From: Bacteriovoracaceae bacterium
Lineage (GTDB): Bacteria > Bdellovibrionota > Bacteriovoracia > Bacteriovoracales > Bacteriovoracaceae
Assembly: GCA_947448495.1 (NCBI GenBank)
Contig: CANFNX010000014.1
Location: forward strand, 1 to 33,430
Length of the DNA: 33,430 nucleotides
Direction: 5' to 3'
Positions 6,998 through 15,924 of the stretch are shown here, piece by piece. Each line of letters begins with the position of its first letter. The first letter of the stretch is position 1. Under the pieces are notes generated by a model. That model searched no databases and was not told the origin of the DNA. It saw nothing but the letters and a program-made list of their open reading frames with translations. Made by a program: the position numbers and the translations under genes.

Positions 6998-7912
6998 ATG
7001 ATTGGCCAAAAGCTCGTTAAAAATAATTTTCAATGGATTGATGTACACGAACCAGATGGTGAAGATTTTGATCGTCTCAATCAAGAGTTTTCTCTCCCTT
7101 ATCTTTTAGTCCAAGACTGTTTACGACCTGAGCATTTACCGAAGTATGAGAAAAGTGAGGAGGGACACTTCCTCATGATGAGAAGTTTCGATTTAGACTC
7201 ACAACCTCAGGATACTTCTGTCCAGGAACTCACACGCAAAATAGCTCTCTTTTTTACAGAAGATCGTTTGATCACAATTCACAGGGTTGAGCTAAATTAT
7301 CTCAATAGAGTCAGTGAAAAAGCGAATAAGAATGATTATCCGCAGACTCTTAGCCAGCTCGTTCATCAGGTGATTTTATCAGTCATTAAAACCTATGAAG
7401 CTCCCATCCTGAATCTTCAGGATCTTTATGACAATTTCGAACACGAGATTCTCGCCAAGAAAAATGAGCATCTTTCCACGATACGTATTTATCACTTTCG
7501 CCGAAAACTTTTCGTGGTAAAACGACTTTTGAAACAAACCAACGATGCTCTTTATCACTCTCGAGATTTTTGGCAATACGACCAATCGATGTTACAAGAT
7601 TTAAGAGAGAACTTAGACCAGCTTTATTTTCAGCTTGATGATATTTCGGTGAATTTTGATCACCTCTTTGAATTACATATTGCACTTAACGATCAACGCG
7701 CAAACGATGTGATGAAAATACTGACAGTTTTCTCGACCATTCTTCTTCCCTTAAATTTTATCGCATCATTTTATGGAATGAATTTCACTCATCTTCCAGG
7801 ACTTAATTCTCACTGGGCGATTCTTGTTGTCAGCTCAAGCATGGGTTTTATTACACTTGCAGCATTTTGGTATTTCAAAAGAAAAGGTTGGTTTAAAACA
7901 GCCAGAGAGTAA
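6998..7912 (+). CDS. corA: CorA-family divalent cation transporter
   Basis: This 304-residue protein has the CorA architecture: a large N-terminal cytoplasmic alpha/beta and long-helix domain (residues 1-235) followed by two C-terminal membrane helices (about 240-258 and 273-293). The invariant GMN motif sits at 260-262 (YGMNF), the periplasmic selectivity loop of CorA/Mrs2 magnesium channels. These proteins form pentameric Mg2+ (or Co2+/Ni2+) channels in the inner membrane; which ion is carried cannot be told. There is no ribosome binding site, and a TCTAAT box lies 6 bases before the ATG, so the message may be leaderless. The next gene follows 9 bases downstream, starting a four-gene unit with no terminator between members. 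Confidence 0.92.
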   Translation: MIGQKLVKNNFQWIDVHEPDGEDFDRLNQEFSLPYLLVQDCLRPEHLPKYEKSEEGHFLMMRSFDLDSQPQDTSVQELTRKIALFFTEDRLITIHRVELNYLNRVSEKANKNDYPQTLSQLVHQVILSVIKTYEAPILNLQDLYDNFEHEILAKKNEHLSTIRIYHFRRKLFVVKRLLKQTNDALYHSRDFWQYDQSMLQDLRENLDQLYFQLDDISVNFDHLFELHIALNDQRANDVMKILTVFSTILLPLNFIASFYGMNFTHLPGLNSHWAILVVSSSMGFITLAAFWYFKRKGWFKTARE

Positions 7913-7921
7913 GGAGTTTCT

Positions 7922-8416
7922 ATGAACTATGTCTTAATTGTTTTTTTATTCCTACAGACAAATGTCTTTGCTCAGTCTATGAATCATTTAAGTAACAAAG
8001 ATAAAATTACTTATTTTTTCCAAAATCTCACCAAAGACAAGCTTCATCTTGTAACTGAATTTTATCATCCTCAAGTCAAATTTATCGACCCGGTAGAAAC
8101 TCTCGATTCTGCTGAAAAGATAAAAGCTTACTATGCCGGAATGTATAAAAACGTCAAAACGATTAAGTTCGACTTTTCCGAGTTTCATGAGGCCGGTAAA
8201 ACAGTCGTAGCCGTCTGGACGATGACTTTAGAAACTGAAAAACTGAATTCAGGCAATCCCATTAAAGTTGATGGAAACTCTGTGATCACGTTTGATGAGC
8301 AGGGAAAAGCTATTTATCACAGAGATTATTTTGATATGGGCGCTTTCATCTATGAGCATGTTCCGGTGGTTGGGTATTTTGTACGAAAAATTAAATCTAA
8401 GATGAAATCGGAATAA
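7922..8416 (+). CDS. Secreted NTF2-like/SnoaL-like domain protein
   Basis: The 164-residue product has an N-terminal signal peptide (MNYVLIVFLFLQTNVFAQ) and then a single NTF2-like cone fold: an early helix, the FYHPQVKFIDPVETLDS segment, AGKTVVAVWTMTLE and the C-terminal HRDYFDMGAFIYEHVPVVG stretch. The last of these is typical of the uncharacterised 'nuclear transport factor 2 family' proteins of bacteria. Those proteins bind small molecules or act in isomerase-like steps, but no catalytic role can be assigned. AAGGAG lies shortly before the ATG. Its neighbours are corA (9 bases upstream) and an HD hydrolase (1 base downstream), so co-transcription is near certain, although the products act in different compartments. 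Confidence 0.82.
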   Translation: MNYVLIVFLFLQTNVFAQSMNHLSNKDKITYFFQNLTKDKLHLVTEFYHPQVKFIDPVETLDSAEKIKAYYAGMYKNVKTIKFDFSEFHEAGKTVVAVWTMTLETEKLNSGNPIKVDGNSVITFDEQGKAIYHRDYFDMGAFIYEHVPVVGYFVRKIKSKMKSE

Positions 8417-8417
8417 A

Positions 8418-9047
8418 ATGAAACGAGTCGAAAACCTTATCCCCTTAATTCGTCCTTTCTATAATGGTGATGATCCGGCCCACGACTGGCCTCATATAGG
8501 CCGAGTCGTCAAAAATGCGCAATCCATTGCTGAGGGAGAATCTGTTGATCTTGCCTGCTTACTTGCTTCTGTTTATTGCCATGACCTGGTGAATTTACCA
8601 AAAAATCATCCTGATCGCTCTAAGGCCTCAACCTTGGCCGCAGAAAAAGCTGCTCCTCTTCTGACCCTGGCCGGATTTTCACAAAAAGATATCGCAAAAA
8701 TCCAGCAAGATATTATTGAGCACAGTTTTTCAAAAGGACTTAAACCTTCAAGCCTTGAAGCTGCGATTCTCCAAGATGCAGATCGTTTAGATGGATTAGG
8801 CGCAATCGGAGTCCTTCGTTGTGCCTCGGTAAATACGCAGATGAAGACCAAGTTCTATGATCCTATTGATCCTCTGAGCAAAAATCGAGCGCTTAATGAT
8901 AAAGAATTTATGGTCGATCACTATTTTGTAAAACTCTTTAAATTGCCTGAACTCATGAATACTCCTAAGGCCAAAGCGATCGCACATGATCGTATTCAGT
9001 TTATGCAAAACTTTCTTGAAACTCTGATGCAAGAAATTAGGGACTAA
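8418..9047 (+). CDS. HD-domain metal-dependent phosphohydrolase
   Basis: This 209-residue cytoplasmic protein has the HD superfamily metal ligands in order: an early His in AHDWPHIGRV (about residue 24-28), the HD pair in VYCHDLVN (about 55-56) and the distal Asp in LQDADRLDGLGAIG (about 120). This is the pattern of the YedJ/YpgQ-type small HD hydrolases, some of which act on nucleotides. The substrate is unknown. Its ATG is separated by one base from the preceding stop, and the gene after it starts 2 bases downstream, so it lies in the middle of the corA unit and is probably translationally coupled. Confidence 0.88.
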   Translation: MKRVENLIPLIRPFYNGDDPAHDWPHIGRVVKNAQSIAEGESVDLACLLASVYCHDLVNLPKNHPDRSKASTLAAEKAAPLLTLAGFSQKDIAKIQQDIIEHSFSKGLKPSSLEAAILQDADRLDGLGAIGVLRCASVNTQMKTKFYDPIDPLSKNRALNDKEFMVDHYFVKLFKLPELMNTPKAKAIAHDRIQFMQNFLETLMQEIRD

Positions 9048-9049
9048 CT

Positions 9050-9535
9050 ATGTGGATCATTCAATCTCAATACGGAAGTGAAAATTTTTATCAATCACTA
9101 GAGCAAGAATTAAATTCACTTATTTTGGGTGAACCCAATCTCACGGCCAATCTCGCCAACATCAGCTCTTGGCTTTTTCATGCCATCCCTCGCTTAAATT
9201 GGAGTGGTTTTTATCTTTGGAGTGAAAGTGATCAGGAATTGATTTTGGGCCCCTTCCAAGGGCTTCCTGCGTGTATAAGAATTAAGCCCGAAAGAGGAGT
9301 TTGTGGTAAGGCCTACACCACTGGTAAAACTCAATGTGTAGATGATGTTCACGCTTTTCCCGGTCATATTGCTTGCGACTCAGCCTCACGGTCAGAACTC
9401 GTTGTGCCTCTGATAAAAAACGGTCAAGTCATAGGAGTGCTCGATCTTGACTCTCCAGGGCCAGGAAGATTTAGTCCGAAAGATGCTGAGGAGCTAGAAA
9501 GAATAATGGCAAAGATTGTAGACAAAATATTTTAG
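9050..9535 (+). CDS. msrC: Free methionine-(R)-sulfoxide reductase (GAF-domain, MsrC/YebR type)
   Basis: This 161-residue protein is a single GAF domain with the conserved features of fRMsr: NWSGFYLW (about 50-57), ERGVCGKAYTTGKTQCVDDV (81-100), HIACDSASRSELVVPL (106-121) and IGVLDLDSP. The cysteines C75, C85, C96 and C109 are present; the last three match the reducing and resolving residues of the family (E. coli C84, C94 and C118 pattern). The enzyme reduces the R form of free methionine sulfoxide using thioredoxin, a repair function after oxidative damage. It is the last gene of the corA-NTF2-HD unit. Its stop codon shares the 4-bp TTAG with the stop of the opposing MFS gene. Confidence 0.93.
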   Translation: MWIIQSQYGSENFYQSLEQELNSLILGEPNLTANLANISSWLFHAIPRLNWSGFYLWSESDQELILGPFQGLPACIRIKPERGVCGKAYTTGKTQCVDDVHAFPGHIACDSASRSELVVPLIKNGQVIGVLDLDSPGPGRFSPKDAEELERIMAKIVDKIF

Positions 9536-10779
9536 GCAGCTTCAATCAGTTTGATATCATTTTGGAGTTGACGCTGATCTTCTTTTTTAAAGAATTGGTA
9601 GTATAAAAAAATAGCCGTAGCATAAAAGAAGGCAGCAGTAAAAAATGTTACGCCAAATGAATATTTCTCAATGATCATCCCACCCAGTCGAGTGCTGGTG
9701 TTATAGACCATATGATAAAAGAAGAGGATCATTGCCGAGGCAAAGACACATTCCTGCTCTTTTACATGCTCCATCTCAAACATAGACGTGATAGGACTCG
9801 ACATATTCATGAGCATTCCTCTCATAAAAAAAGAACTTATCACCAAAATGATATTCGCCGTGAGCCCCATGGTAAGCATAAAAGGAATTGAAAGAGTTGC
9901 AGTCATTAGAATAAAGCGCAGGAGTGTCGTACGTTTGACTAGCATTGGGGTCATGAAAATACCGGCAAAAATAAACAACTGCAAAATGGCATAGGAAATG
10001 CCAATCGACTTCGTAGAAAATCCAAATTTTTCTTTTAAGTAAATATTCATAAATGGGACAATGAGTCCCCCACCAAAAGCAAAGCACAACTTGGGTATAA
10101 TTAATTTCCCCATCATGATCCAGCTTTTTTGAGTGAATCCATGAAATCCATTTTTTACAAGGTGCGGACGATAGACATTTTTGATTTTCAAAAACATCAA
10201 GTTCGAACTAAAGACAATGCCCAAGGACATCATAATAGAACACCTATAAAGACCTGAAGAATCTAAACTTGGATAAAGAGAGCGCACGATTTCTGGTAAA
10301 TATCCACCCAAAAGATATCCAAAAAGATGCGCCATCATATTGAAGCCGGAATTTAAACTAAAGAGGTGAACTCTTTGAACTGGACTAGAGTTTCTCAGAT
10401 AAAAGGGTGAGACTGAAATGTTAAAAAGGGCCTGAGACATACTGGCGAGAAGGCCAAAAGCAAAAAGTAAGGACTCCGTCGTCGTCAACATTTGCATCGA
10501 ATAAAAAATGGATGAGAGGACAAGTCCCGTCACTACTAGATTTTTGACGTGAAACTTTTCAATAAAAAAAGCCGCAGGCAGGGCCATAAATGAGATCCCT
10601 AAGCTAGTGGTGGAAATGAGATTTCCAATTGAGGATTCTCCAAAGCCTAGCTCTTTAAGGTAGAGATTAAACAGAAGTCCATAAATGGATAAACCAAAAC
10701 CTTGGATAGCGTTGCCGGCCAAAAAATACTTAACGTTGGGTGAGAGTTGTTGAAAATGGGCATGATAACTTCGAACCAT
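9532..10779 (-). CDS. Major facilitator superfamily transporter
   Basis: The 415-residue product is hydrophobic throughout, with about 12 membrane helices and a longer charged loop in the middle (around residues 195-220), as in MFS carriers. The conserved loop 2-3 motif is poorly preserved. The C-terminus ends in a short charged tail (FFKKEDQRQLQNDIKL). The substrate cannot be assigned. The start codon has no ribosome binding site; instead a perfect TATAAT lies 5 bases upstream, suggesting a leaderless message. The gene converges with msrC, sharing a 4-bp stop overlap. Upstream lies about 185 bp of divergent intergenic DNA towards the M4 protease gene, in which I see nothing else clear. Confidence 0.88.
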   Translation of the reverse strand: MVRSYHAHFQQLSPNVKYFLAGNAIQGFGLSIYGLLFNLYLKELGFGESSIGNLISTTSLGISFMALPAAFFIEKFHVKNLVVTGLVLSSIFYSMQMLTTTESLLFAFGLLASMSQALFNISVSPFYLRNSSPVQRVHLFSLNSGFNMMAHLFGYLLGGYLPEIVRSLYPSLDSSGLYRCSIMMSLGIVFSSNLMFLKIKNVYRPHLVKNGFHGFTQKSWIMMGKLIIPKLCFAFGGGLIVPFMNIYLKEKFGFSTKSIGISYAILQLFIFAGIFMTPMLVKRTTLLRFILMTATLSIPFMLTMGLTANIILVISSFFMRGMLMNMSSPITSMFEMEHVKEQECVFASAMILFFYHMVYNTSTRLGGMIIEKYSFGVTFFTAAFFYATAIFLYYQFFKKEDQRQLQNDIKLIEAA

Positions 10780-10784
10780 GGCCC

Positions 10785-10790
10785 ATTATA
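10785..10790 (-). promoter_or_regulatory. Perfect TATAAT -10 box 5 bases from the MFS start codon
   Basis: On the minus strand TATAAT ends 5 bases before the ATG at 10779. A TTGAAA is present further upstream, but with only 13 bases between, so the -35 element is uncertain. The spacing implies leaderless transcription. Confidence 0.45.
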
Positions 10791-10965
10791 GCTTGGGCCT
10801 TCATTTCAAGCTATCGGGCAAATTTCTCACGGTCGAAAATAACCAATTAAAACAATGAGTTAAGCAAAGCTTTCACCCAGGAAACAGGTCATTTTTACAA
10901 GCCCTGCGCAGCGAGTCAAAAAGTATGGTATGAATCCCTCACTTCGCTCAACCCAAGGATGCAAT

Positions 10966-11928
10966 ATGAAAGTTTCTGGAATTATCTTAGGTCTGGCCTG
11001 TCTTTCTTCTGCCGCATTTGCTAATGAAAATGGAACGATTAAAATTTACGATGCAGAATTTATTCCTCAAATTATTTCTCTCTTTAAACCAGGACGATTA
11101 GTCCTCGAAGATGGTCAAAAGAAAACATTGATTCTCCCTAAATCCGCTCGGGCCTTGAACTCAAACTTAGAGAAGGTCCGTGATTTCTACGCCGAAAAAT
11201 TTGACCGTAAAAGTTGGGACAATAACGGCTCACCGATTTTAGCTTCTTTAAATGTGAATAAGTTTACGATATTTGATCTTTTAGGATCTCGCCAAAATGC
11301 CGCTTGGGCAAGAACACGTTTTGTGTTTGGGGCCGGAAGTAAAAAAGGACTGGATAATTTTGAAAATGCCCTCGATGTCGTAGGACATGAATATACTCAT
11401 GCAGTCGTGCAAACAACTTCTAATTTAAAATATGAAGGCCAATCTGGTGCCCTGAATGAACACTTGGCAGACGTATTTGGAATTATCATTAATCAAATTC
11501 ATAACAACCCGGCCAATCCTTATTTAATTGGCTCTACGGTCCTTTTTGGAAAATACAAAGAAAAAGCGCAAGCTCTCAGAGATATGATGGATCCAGCAAA
11601 AGGACTTTCACCTCAGCCTGGCCATATGGATGATCTGAAAAAACCTAAGTTTGCTAAGTACGGAGAAAATTGTGTAGCTGGTATGGATAACGATAATTGT
11701 GGAGTACATACTCTGAGTGGGATTCCAAACAAAATGGCAGCCCTGGTGATTTCGGCTTTAGGTCCTGAAGAATCATCAAAATTATTTTATAATGTCATGA
11801 CCAAAAGACTGAAAGAGGACTCTAAATTTGCTGACTATAGACTCGCACTTTTAGAGGAATGTCAGTCCTTGAGCAGTGACACATGTGCCATCGTTGATGA
11901 TGCACTCAAGGCCGTTGGTTTGAACTAG
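10966..11928 (+). CDS. Secreted M4-family (thermolysin-like) metallopeptidase without a propeptide
   Basis: The 320-residue protein has a signal peptide (MKVSGIILGLACLSSAAFA) and then enters the M4 catalytic domain almost at once. Zinc-site residues are intact: HEYTH at 141-145, the third ligand E165 and D169 within GALNEHLAD, and the transition-state His at 248 in GVHTLSGIPNK. Classical M4 enzymes carry a 50- to 200-residue FTP/PepSY propeptide that folds and inhibits the enzyme; none is present. The start at 10966 is chosen over 10930 because AAGGAT lies 6 bases upstream and the signal peptide begins there. Four Cys in the C-terminal part could form disulfides. It likely acts in the periplasm or outside the cell, plausibly on prey or nutrient protein. 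It converges with asnB (4-bp CTAG overlap). Confidence 0.92.
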   Translation: MKVSGIILGLACLSSAAFANENGTIKIYDAEFIPQIISLFKPGRLVLEDGQKKTLILPKSARALNSNLEKVRDFYAEKFDRKSWDNNGSPILASLNVNKFTIFDLLGSRQNAAWARTRFVFGAGSKKGLDNFENALDVVGHEYTHAVVQTTSNLKYEGQSGALNEHLADVFGIIINQIHNNPANPYLIGSTVLFGKYKEKAQALRDMMDPAKGLSPQPGHMDDLKKPKFAKYGENCVAGMDNDNCGVHTLSGIPNKMAALVISALGPEESSKLFYNVMTKRLKEDSKFADYRLALLEECQSLSSDTCAIVDDALKAVGLN

Positions 11929-13520
11929 ACTCCGGATTTACCGTAATTAGGAAGAACTCTGGCAGAAGGATCTGCCACGTTACAGTTGGCCCACTCTTTG
12001 TTCGGCATCCAGAAATCCTTAATCAAATGTGACTGTCCATGAAAATGCTTTTCAAAAATGTCTCGATACATCAGTGATTCCTTCGTAAAAGGTGTCCCAT
12101 GCGGATACTTTTCTTTGGCATTGATCACGTCTTGATCTGAATACTTTCCTTCAGCAAATTCTTTTAAGTAATCCACCATCGAGTGCCCCACTGCATCTGA
12201 GAAGGCCGCTTTTTCACGCCACAGAATAGAATCGGGAAGTAATTTTTGACCTTCAAAGGCCTGACGAAGAATCCATTTACCCATTCCAGTGGTATTCATT
12301 TTAAACTCAGGATGAATCTCCATCACTGTGCGAACAAAATCCAAGTCCCCAAAAGGGACCCGGGCCTCAAGAGAGTTGGCGGCAATCGATCGATCTGCTC
12401 GTAGGACATCGTACAAATAAAGTTCGTCCACGCGTTTTTTGGCCTCTTGTTGAAACGCCTCAGGTGAAGGAGCAAAATCGGTGTACTTATAACCAAAAAG
12501 CTCATCGGAAATTTCACCCGTGAGAACCACTTTAATCTTGGTTTTTTCTCGAATGTATTTACAAACTAAGTACATGCCGATCGAAGCACGCACCGTCGTG
12601 ATATCCCAAGTTTCAAGATGCCAAATAAGCTTATCTAAAACTCCTAGAGTATCATCTTTATTAAAATAAACTTCATGATGATCCGATTTAATGTAATCAG
12701 CAACAGTCCGAGCGTAATAAATATCAATCGGGTTATGATCGAGTCCCACGGAAAATGTGGTGATTGGTTTTTTCAGCACATTGGTCGCAATCGCACAAAC
12801 TAGACTTGAATCAAGTCCACCTGAAAGAAGAAAGCCAACCGGAACATCAGCCACGAGGCGCTTTCTCACACCTTCAATAAGTTTTTCACGAATATCTTTA
12901 AGATGAGTCTCAAGATTTTTAGGACTATGATGAATCACTGTCGTGAGATCAATGTAAGCTTCAAATTTTTCCCCATCATAAAATTGTCCTGGAGGAAACG
13001 CTTCCACCCTCTCACAAAAAGGAGTGAGAACTTTTGCCTCAGAGGCAATCATAATTTTCTTTTCAGCTGTAAATCCATAAAAAAGCGGACGAATACCTAT
13101 CGGATCTCTACCTGCAAGAAGTTTTTGTTTTTCATGATCCCATACCACCACAGCAAATTCCGCATCTAGCTGTTGGCACAGGCGCGCCATTCCGAGCTCT
13201 TTATACATGGGAACAAGGACTTCACAATCAGATTGAGATTTGAAGTGATAGGATTTTTCATAAATCGATTTTAATTTTTCGTAATTATACACTTCACCAT
13301 TACAGGCAATGACATTTCCAGTTTTTTCATCTTGAAAGGGTTGATGACCCTTTTGCGTAGGATCCATGATCGCTAAACGGTGAAAACCAAAGGTCGCAGA
13401 ACCTTGATCAATGCTTAAAATCTCTGAATCATCAGGACCTCGATGACGAAGCTCTTTAAAGACTTTTTCAAAATCTTTAAGTGATGAAGTGGCGCCGGCA
13501 TAAGCGAGAAGTCCGCACAT
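11925..13520 (-). CDS. asnB: Asparagine synthetase B (glutamine-hydrolysing)
   Basis: This is a full-length (531-residue) AsnB. Cys2 is the glutaminase nucleophile (MCGLL); the glutaminase domain spans roughly 1-190 with RHRGPDD and CNGEVYN, and the synthetase domain follows, with the ATP-pyrophosphatase loop SGGLDSS at 233-239. The C-terminal AFSDAVG segment and the final ADPSARV stretch match the E. coli AsnB type. It makes asparagine from aspartate, ATP and glutamine. GAGGT precedes the ATG at a sensible distance. It is monocistronic by context: the 3' end overlaps the M4 protease gene, and the 5' side faces about 95 bp without another feature. Confidence 0.97.
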   Translation of the reverse strand: MCGLLAYAGATSSLKDFEKVFKELRHRGPDDSEILSIDQGSATFGFHRLAIMDPTQKGHQPFQDEKTGNVIACNGEVYNYEKLKSIYEKSYHFKSQSDCEVLVPMYKELGMARLCQQLDAEFAVVVWDHEKQKLLAGRDPIGIRPLFYGFTAEKKIMIASEAKVLTPFCERVEAFPPGQFYDGEKFEAYIDLTTVIHHSPKNLETHLKDIREKLIEGVRKRLVADVPVGFLLSGGLDSSLVCAIATNVLKKPITTFSVGLDHNPIDIYYARTVADYIKSDHHEVYFNKDDTLGVLDKLIWHLETWDITTVRASIGMYLVCKYIREKTKIKVVLTGEISDELFGYKYTDFAPSPEAFQQEAKKRVDELYLYDVLRADRSIAANSLEARVPFGDLDFVRTVMEIHPEFKMNTTGMGKWILRQAFEGQKLLPDSILWREKAAFSDAVGHSMVDYLKEFAEGKYSDQDVINAKEKYPHGTPFTKESLMYRDIFEKHFHGQSHLIKDFWMPNKEWANCNVADPSARVLPNYGKSGV

Positions 13521-13615
13521 AAGATCTACCTCAGGCCCCTAGGAGAGATTTCCTTAGAAGAGGCTTGATTAATCTTAGCTTAGAATAAAGGGATCCCGAG
13601 GAGGGCCAAAATTGC

Positions 13616-13930
13616 CTAGCCTCGAATTTTAAATTTGAGCAAATCAGGAGTGGCCAGTTGTCGGGCACGGAGGCGTGCTGCCTTAAGGTAAAAAGGTCGG
13701 TCAGCTTTTTCTGTCACAAAGATGGGTGTTCCCACATACTCCGAGTTAAAGACGTTAATAATTTTAATACTTACATAATATGAATTGATGGAGGGAAGAT
13801 AACCATATTCTTCGAGGGCCACAAACTGACCGGCCTTAGAGTCTCCAAGTGAGTCGATCTTGCTATGCTCACCTGCAAAGGCCGAAGAAGCCAAGCCCAT
13901 GATCAAAATAAAAATTATTTTCATTAACAT
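13616..13930 (-). CDS. Small exported protein with a sigma-54-type promoter
   Basis: I recognise no family. The 104-residue product starts MLMKIIFILIMGLASSAFA, a signal peptide with AFA cleavage. The mature part of about 85 residues contains two Tyr-rich beta-like stretches (GYLPSINSYYVSIKIINVFNS) and a basic C-terminus with no cysteine. A longer frame begins at an ATG at 13972, but that ATG lies upstream of the predicted transcription start. GAGG lies 5 bases before the ATG at 13930, and another ATG at 13924 is also possible. The promoter at 13953-13968 has the -24/-12 form. The gene has its own unit; asnB lies downstream on the same strand after about 95 bases. Confidence 0.7.
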   Translation of the reverse strand: MLMKIIFILIMGLASSAFAGEHSKIDSLGDSKAGQFVALEEYGYLPSINSYYVSIKIINVFNSEYVGTPIFVTEKADRPFYLKAARLRARQLATPDLLKFKIRG

Positions 13931-13952
13931 AAACACCTCTGAACTAAGGATG

Positions 13953-13968
13953 AGCAAGCTTGGGGCCA
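13953..13968 (-). promoter_or_regulatory. Sigma-54 (-24/-12) promoter
   Basis: On the minus strand the site reads TGGCCCCAAGCTTGCT: GG at 13967-13966, 10 bases, GC at 13955-13954, then T. It fits TGGC-N7-TTGC-W. The predicted start near 13942 leaves a short leader holding the ribosome binding site before the ATG at 13930. Confidence 0.6.
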
Positions 13969-14124
13969 GCATAGATATAAGATTTCATACAGTTAGATCG
14001 TCTTAGCTGTCGTTATAATCTTGAGCCGACTAGCACTTAGACACACATGCAGGCTTCTCTTTCTTGATTCCAATTGATACCTTGGGCCCACCTCATCTTA
14101 TATTTTTTTACGGGAGCTCGGTTT

Positions 14125-14625
14125 ATGCATCCTTTTGAAACCCATATACGTAACGTTCCAGATTTTCCCAAGGCCGGAATTATCTTCAAAGATATCACTC
14201 CTCTACTGCAAGAGCGCTTTAACGAAGTGATTGAGGCCATGGCCAATCCACTCCCTTGGAATGAGATTGACTACGTGGTCGGAATTGAGTCGAGGGGTTT
14301 TATCTTAGGCGCGGCGATGGCCACTCTCAAAGGCAAAGGCTTCATTCCTGTTCGAAAAAAAGGCAAACTTCCACCGCCCGTCATCGCTGAATCCTACGCC
14401 CTCGAGTATGGGACAGACACCCTTGAAATGATCATCAATGAAAAACCAGGACGCGTGGTTCTGGTGGATGATGTTTTGGCCACGGGTGGGACCCTGAAGG
14501 CCGTGATGAATCTTTGCCAGAAGAACCAATTGGATGTGAAAGCACTCTCTCTTCTGATTAACCTGACTTTTTTAAATAAGTTTAAGGATGAAGGTCACCC
14601 GGTTCACTCTGTTCTGAATTACTAA
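14125..14625 (+). CDS. apt: Adenine phosphoribosyltransferase
   Basis: This 166-residue protein salvages adenine to AMP with PRPP. The N-terminal segment HIRNVPDFPKAGIIFKDITPLL is diagnostic for Apt, followed by GIESRGFILGAAMA and the type I PRPP-binding motif VVLVDDVLATGGT at 111-123. It is slightly shorter than E. coli Apt (183) because the usual C-terminal extension is reduced. A frame extends upstream to a TTG, but the ATG at 14125 with GGGAG 8 bases upstream is the natural start. A TATAAT at 14014-14019 is a possible -10, leaving a leader of about 100 bases. The following outer-membrane protein gene starts 40 bases later and may be read from the same message. Confidence 0.95.
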   Translation: MHPFETHIRNVPDFPKAGIIFKDITPLLQERFNEVIEAMANPLPWNEIDYVVGIESRGFILGAAMATLKGKGFIPVRKKGKLPPPVIAESYALEYGTDTLEMIINEKPGRVVLVDDVLATGGTLKAVMNLCQKNQLDVKALSLLINLTFLNKFKDEGHPVHSVLNY

Positions 14626-14664
14626 ACGCTTTTAATAAACCCAAAATCGATTACACTTTTAAGT

Positions 14665-15924
14665 ATGTGGATCATTTTGGGTTTTCTTTTATCTATTCAT
14701 GTTTTTGCTCTGGAATCTTTTGAGCGTCTAAAAGACGTCAAGATTCTGCGTGTTCTGGATAAAAACATCGTCTTTATTGATCACGGTCTTGAAGATGGCA
14801 TCATGGTGAATGATCACGCTAAATTTTCTCAGGAATATTCAGGCTACTCTGCTCGGGCCATTTGCGTCAGGGCGAGCTCTAACGGCTCCTATTGGAAACT
14901 CTACCGCATTCCCTATGCAGAAACGATTTCAAAAGATCTTTCCTACACCCTCGTTGGAATTGCTGACCGGGAAATCCCTTTCCCTGTGGCCAAACTTCGC
15001 GATGAAACTCAGGATTTTACGGATCTAGAAAATCAAAAGAAAGTGGAAACTGGTCCAGATCCTTTCTCCATCAAAAGAGATTTACCAGAGCAATTGACTG
15101 AGCGAGATCTGATTGAAACTGTTGGTCCAGAAAAAAGAAAATTATTTGTAGAACAAGCACTCAATCACGATCAAATGCGCCGAGATTTAAAAGATTATCG
15201 GGCTTCGCTCTATGCTTCTCCTTTCACTCGTCAATCGATTAACAATGGTGAGAGCTATCGTGTAGGTGCACGAGCAGGCAATGTAGCCTCTAAGTATCGC
15301 CTTTCGGGTCAAATTGAACAACAACACACCCAATTGCAAGATCCTGTGACCAAAGATCAGGTGTTTTATCGCAGCACTTTCGCTCAGGCCCAATTCGTCA
15401 TCCACCGCCTCAATCCTGGAATGTCTTCGCTGAGTCTTGTCAGTTTCAATTCTCAACATTTTAGTCGTTTCGGAACTCCCAAGTCTCATTGGCAAGTCGG
15501 CCCAATGGGTTTTACCTGGCATTTGTTTGAAAACAAGACGTGGGAATACTTTGATCTCAGCTACATCCCTCTCTATGACATGCGAACCACAGATGTTCTA
15601 GATGCTGCCGGCAACAAAAGTGAGACGAAGGTGAATGGTCTTCGCCATGGATTTCGCCTCGGGATGAAAAATCGTATCAACGAGAGAGTGAGTTTTGAAA
15701 ATCTTTTTTGGGTGAGACCTTATCAGGACCTGGCGTCTTGGAAAGTAGAGACAGAGAATCTTAATCTCATGAATGATCTTAAATTAATTTTTAATCTCAG
15801 TGGAAATCTATTCTTTGATTACAACTTAATCTATCAGTACGATAAACTTTGGAAAACCCTAAGTGGGCTTCCTTCAAGCAACACCATCAACTCTGTGAAT
15901 CTTCGTTACGATTTTGATCTTTAA
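14665..15924 (+). CDS. Predicted outer-membrane beta-barrel protein (DUF481-like C-terminus)
   Basis: The 419-residue product has a short signal peptide (MWIILGFLLSIHVFA), a soluble N-terminal region of about 150 residues with a segment like a 'function/ratio' beta fold (VLDKNIVFIDHGLEDGIMVND), a charged helical linker (150-190), and a C-terminal half of alternating amphipathic strands. The strands include FDLSYIPLYDM, HGFRLGMKNRINERVSFENLFWVRP and the final INSVNLRYDFDL. This strand pattern, with paired aromatic girdles, matches DUF481/YdiY-type barrels. No ribosome binding site is visible and a TACACT box lies 7 bases before the ATG. Its 3' end shares TTAA with the stop of tlyA on the other strand. 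The barrel assignment is from pattern, not from a strong motif. Confidence 0.75.
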   Translation: MWIILGFLLSIHVFALESFERLKDVKILRVLDKNIVFIDHGLEDGIMVNDHAKFSQEYSGYSARAICVRASSNGSYWKLYRIPYAETISKDLSYTLVGIADREIPFPVAKLRDETQDFTDLENQKKVETGPDPFSIKRDLPEQLTERDLIETVGPEKRKLFVEQALNHDQMRRDLKDYRASLYASPFTRQSINNGESYRVGARAGNVASKYRLSGQIEQQHTQLQDPVTKDQVFYRSTFAQAQFVIHRLNPGMSSLSLVSFNSQHFSRFGTPKSHWQVGPMGFTWHLFENKTWEYFDLSYIPLYDMRTTDVLDAAGNKSETKVNGLRHGFRLGMKNRINERVSFENLFWVRPYQDLASWKVETENLNLMNDLKLIFNLSGNLFFDYNLIYQYDKLWKTLSGLPSSNTINSVNLRYDFDL

